DNA of 64,000 nucleotides, from positions 1 to 64,000 of the forward strand of contig SUWU01000003.1 in the NCBI GenBank assembly GCA_015061295.1. Reading direction: 5' to 3'. Below the pieces are notes generated by a model. The model made no database searches and was not told the DNA's origin. It saw only the letters and a program-made list of their open reading frames with translations. This stretch comes from Lentimicrobiaceae bacterium. GTDB taxonomy: Bacteria; Bacteroidota; Bacteroidia; Bacteroidales; F082. Shown one piece after another: positions 51,210 through 60,686 of this stretch (positions are counted from its first letter, which is position 1; every line of letters begins with the position of its first letter). The translations under genes and the position numbers were made by a program.

Positions 51210-53213
51210 ATGGAAAAATTAGATAATGAAAACATGAGTCTGCCAGAAAACGCGCAGCGCGAACTCGCTCCAGGTGAGGTGTATAAACCTATCTTATCTG
51301 CCGATAAGAAATATAAAGAAGTGACGGTATGGTCTGTCACCATCGGTCTTTTGATGACGATATTGTTCTCTGCAGCAGCAGCTTATCTTGGACTTAAAGT
51401 GGGACAGGTGTTTGAAGCTGCTATCCCAATCGCTATCATCGCCATCGGTCTCTCTGGCGTGGCAAAGAAAAATGACGCCCTCTCACAAAACGTCATCATA
51501 CAGTCTATCGGAGGTTGCTCCGGCGGCGTGGTGGCTGGCGCCATCTTCACATTGCCTGCTCTTTACATCTTACAAGGTAAAGGCTACGAAATTGAAATCA
51601 ATTATATGCAGGTATTCCTCGCTTCGCTTCTCGGCGGCATCTTGGGAATACTTTTTTTAATTCCTTTCAGAAAATATTTCGTCAAGGAACAACATGGCAA
51701 ATTCCCGTTCCCTGAAGCAACAGCGACGACACAGGTGCTCGTCAGCGGACAGAAAAAAGGAAAGGATTCTTTATTGTTGGTCGTCAGCGGTTTGATTGGT
51801 GGCGTCTATGACTTCTTAGTTTCTACTTTCGGTTTATGGACTGAGACATTGTCAACTAAGGTGATGACATGGGGACTCGCAGTAGCTGACAGCGCAAAGC
51901 TGATGTTTAAAGTCAATGTCGGTGCTGCTGTCTTAGGTCTCGGTTATATCATCGGCTTGAAATACGCCTTCATAATTTGCTGTGGCTCAATGTTGGTATG
52001 GTTCGTCATCATTCCAGGAATGAATATCTTCTGGGGTAATGAAGTCATCGACCTTATGAACTCTGGTATCAGCATGACGATAGGGCAGATGGAGCCTGAG
52101 ATGATATTCAAAGAATACGCACGTCATATCGGTATCGGCGGTATCGCGATGGCTGGCGTGGTAAGCATCATCAAGTCGTGGGGCGTGATAAAATCGTCTG
52201 TAGGCTTGGCTGCCAACGAATTTAAAGGCAAGAAAAACAATGTGGTTGAGTCACGCACCGACAGCGACCTCTCGATGAAATTCGTCGTGATAGGTATCAT
52301 CGTCGTTTTAATAATCACTTTCTTTTTCTTCTGGTTCGGCGTGGTCGGTAATGTAAAACACGCTTTGGTTGGTATCTTAGTCGTGGCAGTGATTTCATTC
52401 TTATTCACGACAGTAGCTGCTAATGCTATCGCTATCGTAGGTTCAAATCCTGTCAGTGGCATGACACTTATGACCTTGATATTGGCCTCTTTGGTGATGG
52501 TAGCTGCAGGCTTGAGCGGCGCGATGGGAATGACAGCAGCTCTTATTATCGGCGGCGTGGTATGTACCGCTTTGGCAGTCGCCGGCGCATTCATCACCGA
52601 CTTGAAAGTTGGATATTGGATTGGAACGACACCTAAGAATCAGGAGATATGGAAGTTCGTCGGCGTGGCAGTAGCAGCAGCGACTGTAGCAGGCGTCATC
52701 ATGGTTTTGAATAAAGCTTACGGTTTCGTGGGCGACGACGCATTAGTGGCTCCTCAGGCAAACGCGATGTCGGCTGTCATCGAGCCTATGATGTCAGGTG
52801 GTAGCGCTCCATGGCTGTTATACGGCATCGGCGCTGTTATAGCATTGATACTAAACTTTGCAAAGATTCCAGCATTGCCATTCGCTCTCGGTATGTTTAT
52901 CCCAATCGACCTCAATATTCCTTTATTGATAGGTGGCGCAATCTCATGGTACGTAAGCACCCGCAGCGAAGACGAGGCTCTCAATAACGCACGTAACAAC
53001 AGAGGTACTTTGATTGCTTCAGGTTTCATCGCAGGCGGTGCCTTGATGGGTGTTGTCAGTGCGATCTTGAAGTTCGCTAACGTAGATCTGATTGTAAGAA
53101 CAGCCGACGGAACAGCCTTCGCACAAACGCCATGGGCTTCTTTGGTAGCCTTGTTCATGTATGTCGCAATCATCATTTATATGATATGGGATTCAAAACG
53201 AGTTAAGAATTAA
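51210..53213 (+). CDS. OPT-family oligopeptide transporter
   Basis: A 667-residue protein with about 15 predicted helices and the OPT family features SIGGCSGGVVAGAIFTLPALYI (near 97) and FPFPEATATTQVL (near 167). OPT proteins are proton-coupled importers of peptides or metal-peptide conjugates. The next unit on the strand encodes a tripeptidase, which fits peptide use, but the two are separated by a repeat-filled gap of 126 bases. Confidence 0.9.
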   Translation: MEKLDNENMSLPENAQRELAPGEVYKPILSADKKYKEVTVWSVTIGLLMTILFSAAAAYLGLKVGQVFEAAIPIAIIAIGLSGVAKKNDALSQNVIIQSIGGCSGGVVAGAIFTLPALYILQGKGYEIEINYMQVFLASLLGGILGILFLIPFRKYFVKEQHGKFPFPEATATTQVLVSGQKKGKDSLLLVVSGLIGGVYDFLVSTFGLWTETLSTKVMTWGLAVADSAKLMFKVNVGAAVLGLGYIIGLKYAFIICCGSMLVWFVIIPGMNIFWGNEVIDLMNSGISMTIGQMEPEMIFKEYARHIGIGGIAMAGVVSIIKSWGVIKSSVGLAANEFKGKKNNVVESRTDSDLSMKFVVIGIIVVLIITFFFFWFGVVGNVKHALVGILVVAVISFLFTTVAANAIAIVGSNPVSGMTLMTLILASLVMVAAGLSGAMGMTAALIIGGVVCTALAVAGAFITDLKVGYWIGTTPKNQEIWKFVGVAVAAATVAGVIMVLNKAYGFVGDDALVAPQANAMSAVIEPMMSGGSAPWLLYGIGAVIALILNFAKIPALPFALGMFIPIDLNIPLLIGGAISWYVSTRSEDEALNNARNNRGTLIASGFIAGGALMGVVSAILKFANVDLIVRTADGTAFAQTPWASLVALFMYVAIIIYMIWDSKRVKN

Positions 53214-53241
53214 CAATTAACAATTAACAATTAACAATTAA
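53208..53241 (+). repeat. Heptamer array AATTAAC overlapping the OPT stop codon
   Basis: Four perfect AATTAAC units (53208-53235) plus a partial unit follow. The first unit encodes the last Asn and the TAA stop of the OPT gene, the same phase as the array at 17405. Confidence 0.85.
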
Positions 53242-53252
53242 AATTGTACAAT

Positions 53253-53315
53253 GTAGAGACGCGTCGATGACACTAATGAAATAAACAACATGTCGTTGAC
53301 ACGTCTGAAATAAAG
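53253..53315 (+). repeat. Dispersed repeat core plus a 29-base tandem duplication
   Basis: GTAGAGACGCGTC at 53253-53265 is identical to 1827-1839. It is followed by two diverged copies of a 29-base unit starting at 53263 and 53292 (GTCGATGACAC ... TGAAATAAA and GTCGTTGACAC ... TGAAATAAA). No ORF crosses it; it fills most of the gap before pepT. Confidence 0.7.
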
Positions 53316-53339
53316 AATAAATAAAAATACATTAACATC

Positions 53340-54557
53340 ATGGAAAAATTATTAGATAAATTTTTAAGATATGTCTCTGTCGATACAATGTCGAATCCAG
53401 AGTCGGAGACACAGCCAAGTTCAGAGAAACAGTTTAATCTTCTCAGAATGCTTCGCGATGAACTTGAAGCCATGGGAATAAAAGCAGAACTTGATGAATT
53501 CGGTTACGTCATGGCGACAATTCCTTCTAATGTTGATAATGAAGTTCCTGCAATAGGATTCATAGCTCACGTTGATACATCACCTGATGCTTCGGGCAAA
53601 GATGTGAAGCCTCAAATCATTGAGAACTATCAAGGCGGCGATATCATGCTTAACGCAGAAAAAGATATAGTCCTCAAAGTGTCTGACTTCCCTGAGATGC
53701 AGAATTATATCGGCAAGACTATGATAACCACTGATGGAACTACATTATTAGGTGCCGACGATAAAGGCGGTGTCGCAGCTATCATGTATGCCGCTCAATA
53801 TCTTATGGAACATCCTGAGGTAAAACACGGAGAGATTAAAATCGGTTTCACTCCTGATGAAGAGATAGGTCGCGGCGTGGCTAAGTTCGATGTCAAGAAG
53901 TTCGGTGCTAAATATGCTTATACCATCGACGGCGGCGAGATAGGGGAGTTGGAATACGAAAATTTCAACGCCGCCGTCGCGAAGATTCATATTCAAGGAG
54001 CTAACATCCATCCTGGCTATGCAAAAGGAAAGATGGTCAATTCTATGCAGATTGCCATGGAACTCAACGCTATGTTACCTGTAAATCAACGTCCTGAGTT
54101 TACATGTGGTTATGAGGGATTTTATCTTCTTACAGAGATAAAAGGTACTGTGGAAGAGACCTCGATGCAATACATTATCCGCGATCACGACAGAGCTAAG
54201 TTTGAAGAAAAGAAGGCTTTGATAAATTCTATCGTAGAGTTCTTGAATAAGAAATATAATGACGCTGTTAAAGTTGACATGAAAGATCAGTATTACAATA
54301 TGCGTCAGGAAGTAGAGCCTCATTATTTCATCGTGGAGAAAGCTATCAAGGCTATCGAGATGGCGGGCATCAAGCCTAAGGTACAGCCTATACGTGGCGG
54401 CACCGACGGAGCTAACCTCAGCTTCATGGGATTACCTTGTCCTAACATCTTCGCTGGCGGACATAACTTCCACGGCAAATATGAATACGTGCCATTGGAA
54501 AGCATGGAGAAGGCCTCCGAAGTGATTTTGAATATTATCGGTTTGTTTGCAGAATAA
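53340..54557 (+). CDS. pepT: Peptidase T (tripeptide aminopeptidase)
   Basis: An M20 metallopeptidase of 405 residues that removes the N-terminal residue of tripeptides. Motifs: IGFIAHVDTSPDASG (first metal ligand and the adjacent Asp, near 78), DGTTLLGADDKGG near 135 and FTPDEEIGRG near 170 with the catalytic and metal-binding glutamates, and a C-terminal HNFHGKYEYVPLESM with the final His. It probably forms a unit with the 5'-nucleotidase gene 10 bases downstream. Confidence 0.96.
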   Translation: MEKLLDKFLRYVSVDTMSNPESETQPSSEKQFNLLRMLRDELEAMGIKAELDEFGYVMATIPSNVDNEVPAIGFIAHVDTSPDASGKDVKPQIIENYQGGDIMLNAEKDIVLKVSDFPEMQNYIGKTMITTDGTTLLGADDKGGVAAIMYAAQYLMEHPEVKHGEIKIGFTPDEEIGRGVAKFDVKKFGAKYAYTIDGGEIGELEYENFNAAVAKIHIQGANIHPGYAKGKMVNSMQIAMELNAMLPVNQRPEFTCGYEGFYLLTEIKGTVEETSMQYIIRDHDRAKFEEKKALINSIVEFLNKKYNDAVKVDMKDQYYNMRQEVEPHYFIVEKAIKAIEMAGIKPKVQPIRGGTDGANLSFMGLPCPNIFAGGHNFHGKYEYVPLESMEKASEVILNIIGLFAE

Positions 54558-54567
54558 TAGAACAAAT

Positions 54568-55485
54568 ATGAATCTATCAGAAGTATTAGTCGTTGGTGTC
54601 ACAGCTCGCGCCTTGTTTAATCTTGAGGCAGAGAACGACATCTTCGAGAAAGAAGGTGTTAAGAAATACAGAGAATATCAGGATAAGAACCAAGATGTTC
54701 CATTGGAAAAAGGTACGGCTTTTTATCTTGTGAAGAGTCTTTTGGAGTTGAACAAGCAGGCTCATAAACCGGTGGTTGAGGTCGTGATTATGTCGCGTAA
54801 CAGCCCTGAGACTGGATTGAGGATTTTGAAATCCATAGAGAAATATGAGCTCGGCATCACTCGTCTTGCTTTTTCTGGAGGCGAGCCTATCTCACCTTAC
54901 ATCGATGCTTTTGATGTCGATCTGTTTCTGTCGAAAGATGAGAAGAGCGTGCAGGCTGTCATCGACTCTCATAGTAACTGCGCAGCCGCTGTCATCTATG
55001 AGCCGCCTACCGAGTTCAATCCTGCTACTAATGTGGTCCGCATCGCCTTCGACGCTGATGCTGTCTTATTTAACGAAGACTCTGAATTACGTTTTAAACA
55101 AGAAGGTATCGACTCATTCAGTAAATACGAGAAAGAGAATAAAGACGTACCATTACAAGAAGGTCCTTTTGCTAAATTATTGAAGAAGCTTTCTAAGATA
55201 CAAGAATGTCTGCCTGTTACGGTGGAGCTGTCTCCTTTGAGATTGGCGATAGTGTCGTCGCGTAGTGCGCCAGCTCACATGAGAGTCATCAATACTTTAA
55301 AGAAATGGGGCGTCTATGTGAATGAGGTTTATTTCCTCGGCGGGATGCCTAAAGACAAAGTCCTCAAAGCCTTCGGCGCTCACATCTTCTTCGACGACCA
55401 AGACATTCATCTCGAGAGTTCAAGTAAAGTCGTTCCTTCTGGCAAAGTGCCTTATAGCTCCGACTCTCCTTTGAAGAACATATAA
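54568..55485 (+). CDS. Cytosolic 5'-nucleotidase family protein
   Basis: From ATG 54568 the protein has about 305 residues; a TTG start at 54547 would overlap the pepT gene. It belongs to the bacterial '5'-nucleotidase' family (PF06189-like): VGVTARALFNLEAEND near the start, VVIMSRNSPETGLRIL near 80, RIAFDADAVLFNEDSE near 165 and LGGMPKDKVLKAFGAHIFFDDQD near the C-terminus, which together outline a HAD-like active site. It should hydrolyse nucleoside monophosphates. Confidence 0.85.
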   Translation: MNLSEVLVVGVTARALFNLEAENDIFEKEGVKKYREYQDKNQDVPLEKGTAFYLVKSLLELNKQAHKPVVEVVIMSRNSPETGLRILKSIEKYELGITRLAFSGGEPISPYIDAFDVDLFLSKDEKSVQAVIDSHSNCAAAVIYEPPTEFNPATNVVRIAFDADAVLFNEDSELRFKQEGIDSFSKYEKENKDVPLQEGPFAKLLKKLSKIQECLPVTVELSPLRLAIVSSRSAPAHMRVINTLKKWGVYVNEVYFLGGMPKDKVLKAFGAHIFFDDQDIHLESSSKVVPSGKVPYSSDSPLKNI

Positions 55486-55497
55486 AATCAAATAAAA

Positions 55498-55537
55498 AAG
55501 AGCATCATGAATAAAAATCTTGATGCTCTTCTTATTT
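55498..55537. terminator. Bidirectional terminator between the nucleotidase and speA
   Basis: AAGAGCATCA (55498-55507) pairs perfectly with TGATGCTCTT (55521-55530) across a 13-base loop. On the minus strand it is followed by a run of T (good for speA); on the plus strand the trailing sequence is T-rich. Confidence 0.85.
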
Positions 55538-55554
55538 TATATCATAAATATATC

Positions 55555-57450
55555 TTATTCCAAATAGGTGTATCCGTACAATCCAGAACGATAATTTGAC
55601 AAGAACTCTTTTCCTTCTTCAACGGTAATCTTACCTTGTTTAACGCATGATGTTACCCATGACTCAACTGTTCTTACTAATTTTTTAGGACTGTATTGTA
55701 CATATTCCAAGACTTCAGCCACTGTCTCACCATCAATAATTTGGTCGATATAATAACCTTTTTCATCTACAGTGACATGAACAGCATTGGTATCACCAAA
55801 CAAATTGTGTAAGTCACCAAGTATCTCCTGATAAGCACCTACCAAGAACACACCTATATAATAAGGATCTTTGGAGTTCATATTGTGTACAGGCATCGTA
55901 TGTGATTGATTTTTCGTTGTTACATATGAAGACACCTTGCCATCAGAGTCACATGTCACGTCTTGTAACGTCGCCATTCTGCTTGGCTGTTCATCTAATC
56001 TATGAATAGGGATGATAGGGAATATCTGATCTATAGCCCAAGCATCTGGTAACGATTGGAACAATGAGAAGTTACAGAAATATTTGTCGGCCAAGAGTTT
56101 GGGCAAACTGCTAAAGTCTTCAGGGATACGTTTTAAGTCAGATGTCATCTGATTTATCTCTCTTGCTATCGACCAGAAAAGACGTTCCACCTTAGCTCTC
56201 GCTTTGATGTCTAACATGCCGAGACTAAATAAGTCTAAGGCTTCTTCTCTAATCTGTTGGGCATCATGCCATGTCTCTAGCATAGATGATTGTTTGTTTG
56301 TGAGTTTCTCCCACGACTCATAGAGTTCGTGTATCAATTCATGATCTTCTTCTGAGATGTCTTCATCATCGTCCCATTCTGGTAACGACGCTGTCTCAAG
56401 CACTTCAAAGATAAGTACTGAGTGATGAGCTGTCAAGGCGCGTCCCGACTCGGTGATAACATTAGGATGAGGCAAGTCGTTCTTGTCGCATGCGTCCGCC
56501 ACTGAGAATATAACATCATTGACATATTCTTGAATGCTATAATTAACGCTACTTGCACTACTCGAACGTGAGCCATCGTAATCGACACCTAAGCCTCCTC
56601 CGACATCAACAAATTCAATGTTAAATCCCATCTTATGCAACTGAACATAAAACTGTGCAGCCTCTTTCAATGCGATTTTAATGCTTCTAATCTTTGTCAC
56701 CTGACTTCCTATATGATAATGAACAAGACGAAGACAATCCTTCATATTGTTTTTCTCAAGATACTCAAGAGCTTCAAGGAGTTCTGATGTGGTGAGACCG
56801 AATTTACTTCCATCGCCGCCAGAGTCTTCCCATTTACCGCTGCCAGAACTTGCAAGTTTGATTCTTACTCCAATATTTGGTGTGACCTTCAAACGTTTAG
56901 CAACGCGAGTGATGAGTTTTAACTCATTAAGTTTTTCAACAACGATTATAATTGTCCTTCCCATCTTCTGTGCTAAAAGAGCTAACTCAATGAAACTCTC
57001 GTCTTTGTATCCATTACATATTATCAATGAATTAGTATCTGTATTTGATGCGATAATAGCATGAAGCTCAGGCTTAGAACCAGCCTCCAGACCAATATTA
57101 AATTTCTTACCATGACTAACAATCTCATCAACTACAGGGCGCATCTGATTGACTTTGATAGGGAAGACAATAAAATTCTGTCCTTTGTATTCATATTCTT
57201 TAGCAGCAGCCTTAAAACATGAATCTATCGTCTCAATGCGAGTGTCAATAATATCTGGAAAACGTATCAACATCGGAACAGAAACATCACGAAGTTGCAA
57301 CTCGTCAACCAATTCTCTTAAATCAACAGAAGCACAGCCTTCTCTCGGTGTTACCACAATATGTCCTTTCTCATTGATAGAGAAATAATTGATACCCCAA
57401 TTGTTAATATTGTAAAGTTCTGCTGAATCTTCAATGCGCCATTTTCTCAT
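55555..57450 (-). CDS. speA: Biosynthetic arginine decarboxylase
   Basis: SpeA is a PLP-dependent fold-III decarboxylase that converts arginine to agmatine for polyamine synthesis. The 631-residue protein shows FIVFPIKVNQMR with the PLP-binding lysine (near 100), HYHIGSQVTKIRSI (near 245), the glycine-rich EFVDVGGGLGVDYDGS (near 283) and ITESGRALTAHHS (near 340). It is monocistronic, with its own promoter and a terminator shared with the convergent gene. Confidence 0.96.
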   Translation of the reverse strand: MRKWRIEDSAELYNINNWGINYFSINEKGHIVVTPREGCASVDLRELVDELQLRDVSVPMLIRFPDIIDTRIETIDSCFKAAAKEYEYKGQNFIVFPIKVNQMRPVVDEIVSHGKKFNIGLEAGSKPELHAIIASNTDTNSLIICNGYKDESFIELALLAQKMGRTIIIVVEKLNELKLITRVAKRLKVTPNIGVRIKLASSGSGKWEDSGGDGSKFGLTTSELLEALEYLEKNNMKDCLRLVHYHIGSQVTKIRSIKIALKEAAQFYVQLHKMGFNIEFVDVGGGLGVDYDGSRSSSASSVNYSIQEYVNDVIFSVADACDKNDLPHPNVITESGRALTAHHSVLIFEVLETASLPEWDDDEDISEEDHELIHELYESWEKLTNKQSSMLETWHDAQQIREEALDLFSLGMLDIKARAKVERLFWSIAREINQMTSDLKRIPEDFSSLPKLLADKYFCNFSLFQSLPDAWAIDQIFPIIPIHRLDEQPSRMATLQDVTCDSDGKVSSYVTTKNQSHTMPVHNMNSKDPYYIGVFLVGAYQEILGDLHNLFGDTNAVHVTVDEKGYYIDQIIDGETVAEVLEYVQYSPKKLVRTVESWVTSCVKQGKITVEEGKEFLSNYRSGLYGYTYLE

Positions 57451-57506
57451 ATTATCTTGTTTTTCTTGTTAAAAAAGCGTTAAAAATCATTCCTTAAAAG
57501 GAAATG

Positions 57507-57514
57507 CAAATCTA
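57507..57514 (-). promoter_or_regulatory. -7 box for speA
   Basis: The minus strand reads TAGATTTG, 56 bases before the ATG at 57450. Confidence 0.5.
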
Positions 57515-57635
57515 TGAAAAAACATTTATAAATAGTAGTTTAGAGAGATTTTTTTTTAAAAAATAATGATATATAAATTTCTTGCTTCAAACATTAAGCA
57601 TCATCTTTTGTTTAGCAGAGAAAAACAACATTATT

Positions 57636-58880
57636 ATGAAACGTACTTTTTTAATTTTTACATTATTTGTCGTAATGTTATCGCCATCATTAGTAATGGC
57701 ACAGGAAGATTCTTTTATGATTTATATCTTCGAAGAGAACGCTCCAAAACGTTTTAATGCTCCTAAAACACCTACATTCTCATTCAAAAGTAAAAATCAG
57801 AATTATATGATGGGTATAGGTGGCTATGTAAAGACAACAGTCTCAATGGATTTTGATGGCGCAATAAATAATCCTGCTTATTTTACAACATCTGCAATTC
57901 CTGTAAATCCATCGGCAGGAAATAATAACTTATTGCAATTCAACGCTAATCAAAGCACCTTATTTTATAACCTCGTCTCTTTGTCTGACAACAAATGGAA
58001 GTTTGGCGCTTATGTCAATATGAATTTTAGCGGAACGAATTATACCCCTGTTATTCAAGATGCTTATATCACTTTCGGAGGTTTGTTGGTTGGTAGAACG
58101 ACATCAATCTTCACCGATGCTGCTGCAATCCCTCCAACAATAGACGCAGAAGGACCTAACGGCTTGACATACAAAACTAACAATGTCATCAATTATAGAA
58201 GTAATTGGGGAAAACATTTTAGTACCGGCGTTGGTTTGGAAATGCCGACAACAGATTTTACTACATCTAATGCCCAAAGTATTACAAATCAATTTATTCC
58301 AGATATTCCATCTTATATTCAATTCGCATGGGGAAAGAATAATAGCAGCCACGTGAGATTGAGTAGTATTATTAGAAATGTTAATTATAGGAATAATATA
58401 AAAGATAAAACTAACATAATCAGTACTTATGCTTGTCAGTTGAGCGGTTTAGTTAATGTTAAAGAAAAATTGGTGTTCTATTATCAACTTGCCTATGGAA
58501 CAGGTATAACTCCATATATCCAAGATGTTAGTGGATTAAAGATGGATTTCTTTCCAAGAATAGGAGAGGAGAATGACAATGATAAAGCAGGTAAATTAGA
58601 ACACACCAACTCGTTGGCATATTATGCTGGTCTTCAATATAACTTCAATCCAAGAACGTTTATGTCATGCACTTTTAGTCAGGTAGATATTGATGTACCT
58701 GAGTCGTATGATGGCACTGATTTATACAAGGAAGGTTATTATTTAGCAACTAATTTCTTCTGGTATGCAAAGCCAAATGTTCAACTTGGAGCTGAATATC
58801 TTTACGGGAAACGCGTCAATCAGAATGACGAATGGGGACAAGCTAATAGATTACAAGTAATGCTGCAATACAATTTCTAA
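57636..58880 (+). CDS. DcaP-like outer membrane porin
   Basis: From ATG 57636 the protein has a signal peptide (1-23, ending SLVMAQ) and a barrel of about 390 residues. Alternating aromatic/polar strands and the terminal Phe (VMLQYNF) are outer-membrane barrel signals; YMMGIGGYVKTTVSMDFDG and the later YFYQ-like strands resemble the DcaP porin family. It likely lets small anions or sugars across the outer membrane. The longer reading starting at TTG 57582 would precede the signal peptide and is unlikely. Confidence 0.78.
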   Translation: MKRTFLIFTLFVVMLSPSLVMAQEDSFMIYIFEENAPKRFNAPKTPTFSFKSKNQNYMMGIGGYVKTTVSMDFDGAINNPAYFTTSAIPVNPSAGNNNLLQFNANQSTLFYNLVSLSDNKWKFGAYVNMNFSGTNYTPVIQDAYITFGGLLVGRTTSIFTDAAAIPPTIDAEGPNGLTYKTNNVINYRSNWGKHFSTGVGLEMPTTDFTTSNAQSITNQFIPDIPSYIQFAWGKNNSSHVRLSSIIRNVNYRNNIKDKTNIISTYACQLSGLVNVKEKLVFYYQLAYGTGITPYIQDVSGLKMDFFPRIGEENDNDKAGKLEHTNSLAYYAGLQYNFNPRTFMSCTFSQVDIDVPESYDGTDLYKEGYYLATNFFWYAKPNVQLGAEYLYGKRVNQNDEWGQANRLQVMLQYNF

Positions 58881-58902
58881 AAGTAATTTCTTTTTCATGA
58901 TT

Positions 58903-58930
58903 AGGCTGTTCTTTCGAGCAGCCTTTTTTT
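58903..58930 (+). terminator. Terminator after the porin gene
   Basis: AGGCTG (58903-58908) pairs with CAGCCT (58919-58924) and TC/GA extend the stem; seven T residues follow. It abuts the promoter of the next gene. Confidence 0.85.
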
Positions 58931-58931
58931 G

Positions 58932-58939
58932 TATGTTTG
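58932..58939 (+). promoter_or_regulatory. -7 box for the BadF-type kinase gene
   Basis: TATGTTTG starts one base after the terminator T run, so the upstream promoter element would fall inside the terminator hairpin. The ATG at 58954 is 14 bases further on. Confidence 0.55.
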
Positions 58940-58953
58940 CAAAAAAAATAAAA

Positions 58954-59796
58954 ATGAAACTGATTATAGATTGTGGCTCTACTAAAGCTGACTGGGTGCT
59001 TCTTGACGATAAAAATATCATAAATAAAACACAAACAGAAGGCTTCAATCCTAATTATACCGAAAAAGAACATATATCAAGGATAGCTTTAAATAATAAT
59101 TTATATTCTACATATTTACAAGATATTACACATATTTTCTTTTATGGTTCAGGATGCGGAAATCAGCAGAATATAGAGTTTATAAAAGATATTCTAAAAT
59201 CCATCTTTATCCATTCTGAGATTCATGTTTATAGCGACATGACAGCAGCTTGTCACGCAGTATCCGCTCACAAAAAAGGCATCGTCTGCATATTAGGGAC
59301 TGGCTCTAACTCTTGTTTATTTGATGGTAATGAGATTATCGATAAAGCAGTATCTTTAGGTTACATAATTGGCGATGAAGGTAGCGGCTCACACATAGGG
59401 AAATCTATTATTCATGATTATCTTTATAAGATGATGCCTGATGATTTATCATCTAAAATTAAAACAGAATATGATATAGATGTCAACTCATTCATTTATA
59501 ACGTATATCACTCAAATAAACCATCTCAATATTTAGCTTCTTTTGCAAAGATTGCAATAGAAAACAAAGATAATATTTATATTAAATCTCTCTGCACTAA
59601 ATGCTTCGACGAGTTTATCGATTGTTTTATAATGAGTTATGACAAATACCATGAGAAAACCGTTTCATTTGTCGGTTCAATAGCATATTACTTTCAAGAC
59701 ATTATAAAAGAACGACTTGCAATAAGAAATCTTAAAATGGGAAAGGTTTTAAAATCACCAATAGATGGACTTGTTAAATATTACTTAGATTGTTGA
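58954..59796 (+). CDS. BadF/BadG/NagK-type ATPase, probable N-acetylglucosamine kinase
   Basis: From ATG 58954 (MKLIIDCGSTKADW) the protein has 280 residues. The ASKHA phosphate-1 motif DCGSTKADW, the phosphate-2 segment ILGTGSNSC (near 100) and GDEGSGSHIG (near 125) match eukaryotic-type GlcNAc kinases of the BadF/BadG family. It would phosphorylate GlcNAc or a related amino sugar for recycling. A longer reading from 58897 starts in the preceding terminator and is rejected. The last 16 bases overlap the convergent miaA gene. Confidence 0.85.
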   Translation: MKLIIDCGSTKADWVLLDDKNIINKTQTEGFNPNYTEKEHISRIALNNNLYSTYLQDITHIFFYGSGCGNQQNIEFIKDILKSIFIHSEIHVYSDMTAACHAVSAHKKGIVCILGTGSNSCLFDGNEIIDKAVSLGYIIGDEGSGSHIGKSIIHDYLYKMMPDDLSSKIKTEYDIDVNSFIYNVYHSNKPSQYLASFAKIAIENKDNIYIKSLCTKCFDEFIDCFIMSYDKYHEKTVSFVGSIAYYFQDIIKERLAIRNLKMGKVLKSPIDGLVKYYLDC

Positions 59797-60686
59797 TCAT
59801 TAATATATTCCAACATCTTATCTACTTCATCTACTGTAAACCATTTATAATCATTGCTTCTTCTCAACCAAGTCATCTGCCTCTTGGCATATTGTCGAGT
59901 GCTTATTTTAATCTGTTCAATAGCTTCTTCAAGTGTAATCTTACCATCAAAATATTCAAACATCTCCTTATAACCTACTGTGTTCAAACTATTTAGATGT
60001 CGCTTAGGATACATCATTCTTGCCTCTTCCACAAGGCCTTCTGCTATCATATTTTCAACCCTTTGATTGATACGACTTATCAACTCATTTCTTTCCCACA
60101 AAATCGCGACTTTAACAATCTTAAAGTCCCTATGTTTAACGATGTTATTTCTAAAATAGAAATAGGGGAGACCCGTCTGATAACAAACCTCGATAGCACG
60201 TTGAAGTCGTCTTGGATTTTGTTTATCAACTATTTTATAATACTCGGGGTCAAGGCGTTTCACCTCCTCCTGAAGGGCCTGCAAGCCTCCATCATGATAC
60301 AACTTTTTAACAGATTCCCTGTTTTCATCAGATATATCTGGCATAAAATCAATACCATTACAAACAGCATCAATGAATAAGCCCGAACCACCTGTAAGTA
60401 CAACAGTATCATGTTCGAGGAATAATTTATTTAATAGATTAAGGACGTCATGTTCGTAGTCAGCCACATTATAATCATCTTCAACGCTGAGATTATGAAT
60501 CATATAATGCTGAACTTTAGAAAGTTCTTGTTTAGTAGGAGCTGCCGTACCTATTGGTATTTCTTTATAAAACTGTCTGCTGTCGGCAGATATTATCACT
60601 GAGCCGAGGGCTTGAGCCACTTTTATAGCGGTAGATGTCTTGCCCGAGGCTGTAGGTCCTGCTATGACTACGAGATACTTATCCAT
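59781..60686 (-). CDS. miaA: tRNA dimethylallyltransferase
   Basis: MiaA prenylates A37 of tRNAs reading UNN codons. The P-loop GPTASGKTS (near 10), SADSRQFYKEIPIGTA (near 34), the VLTGGSGLF segment (near 96) and the C-terminal RQYAKRQMTWLRR are all diagnostic. The length of 301 residues is normal. It starts at the stop codon of cca (1-base overlap). Confidence 0.97.
   Translation of the reverse strand: MDKYLVVIAGPTASGKTSTAIKVAQALGSVIISADSRQFYKEIPIGTAAPTKQELSKVQHYMIHNLSVEDDYNVADYEHDVLNLLNKLFLEHDTVVLTGGSGLFIDAVCNGIDFMPDISDENRESVKKLYHDGGLQALQEEVKRLDPEYYKIVDKQNPRRLQRAIEVCYQTGLPYFYFRNNIVKHRDFKIVKVAILWERNELISRINQRVENMIAEGLVEEARMMYPKRHLNSLNTVGYKEMFEYFDGKITLEEAIEQIKISTRQYAKRQMTWLRRSNDYKWFTVDEVDKMLEYINDQQSK

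Noticed and set aside
53208-53315. Possible mobile-element end or attachment site
   Set aside because: Repeats are short and simple, no transposase or integrase is present, and neighbouring genes look native in composition.
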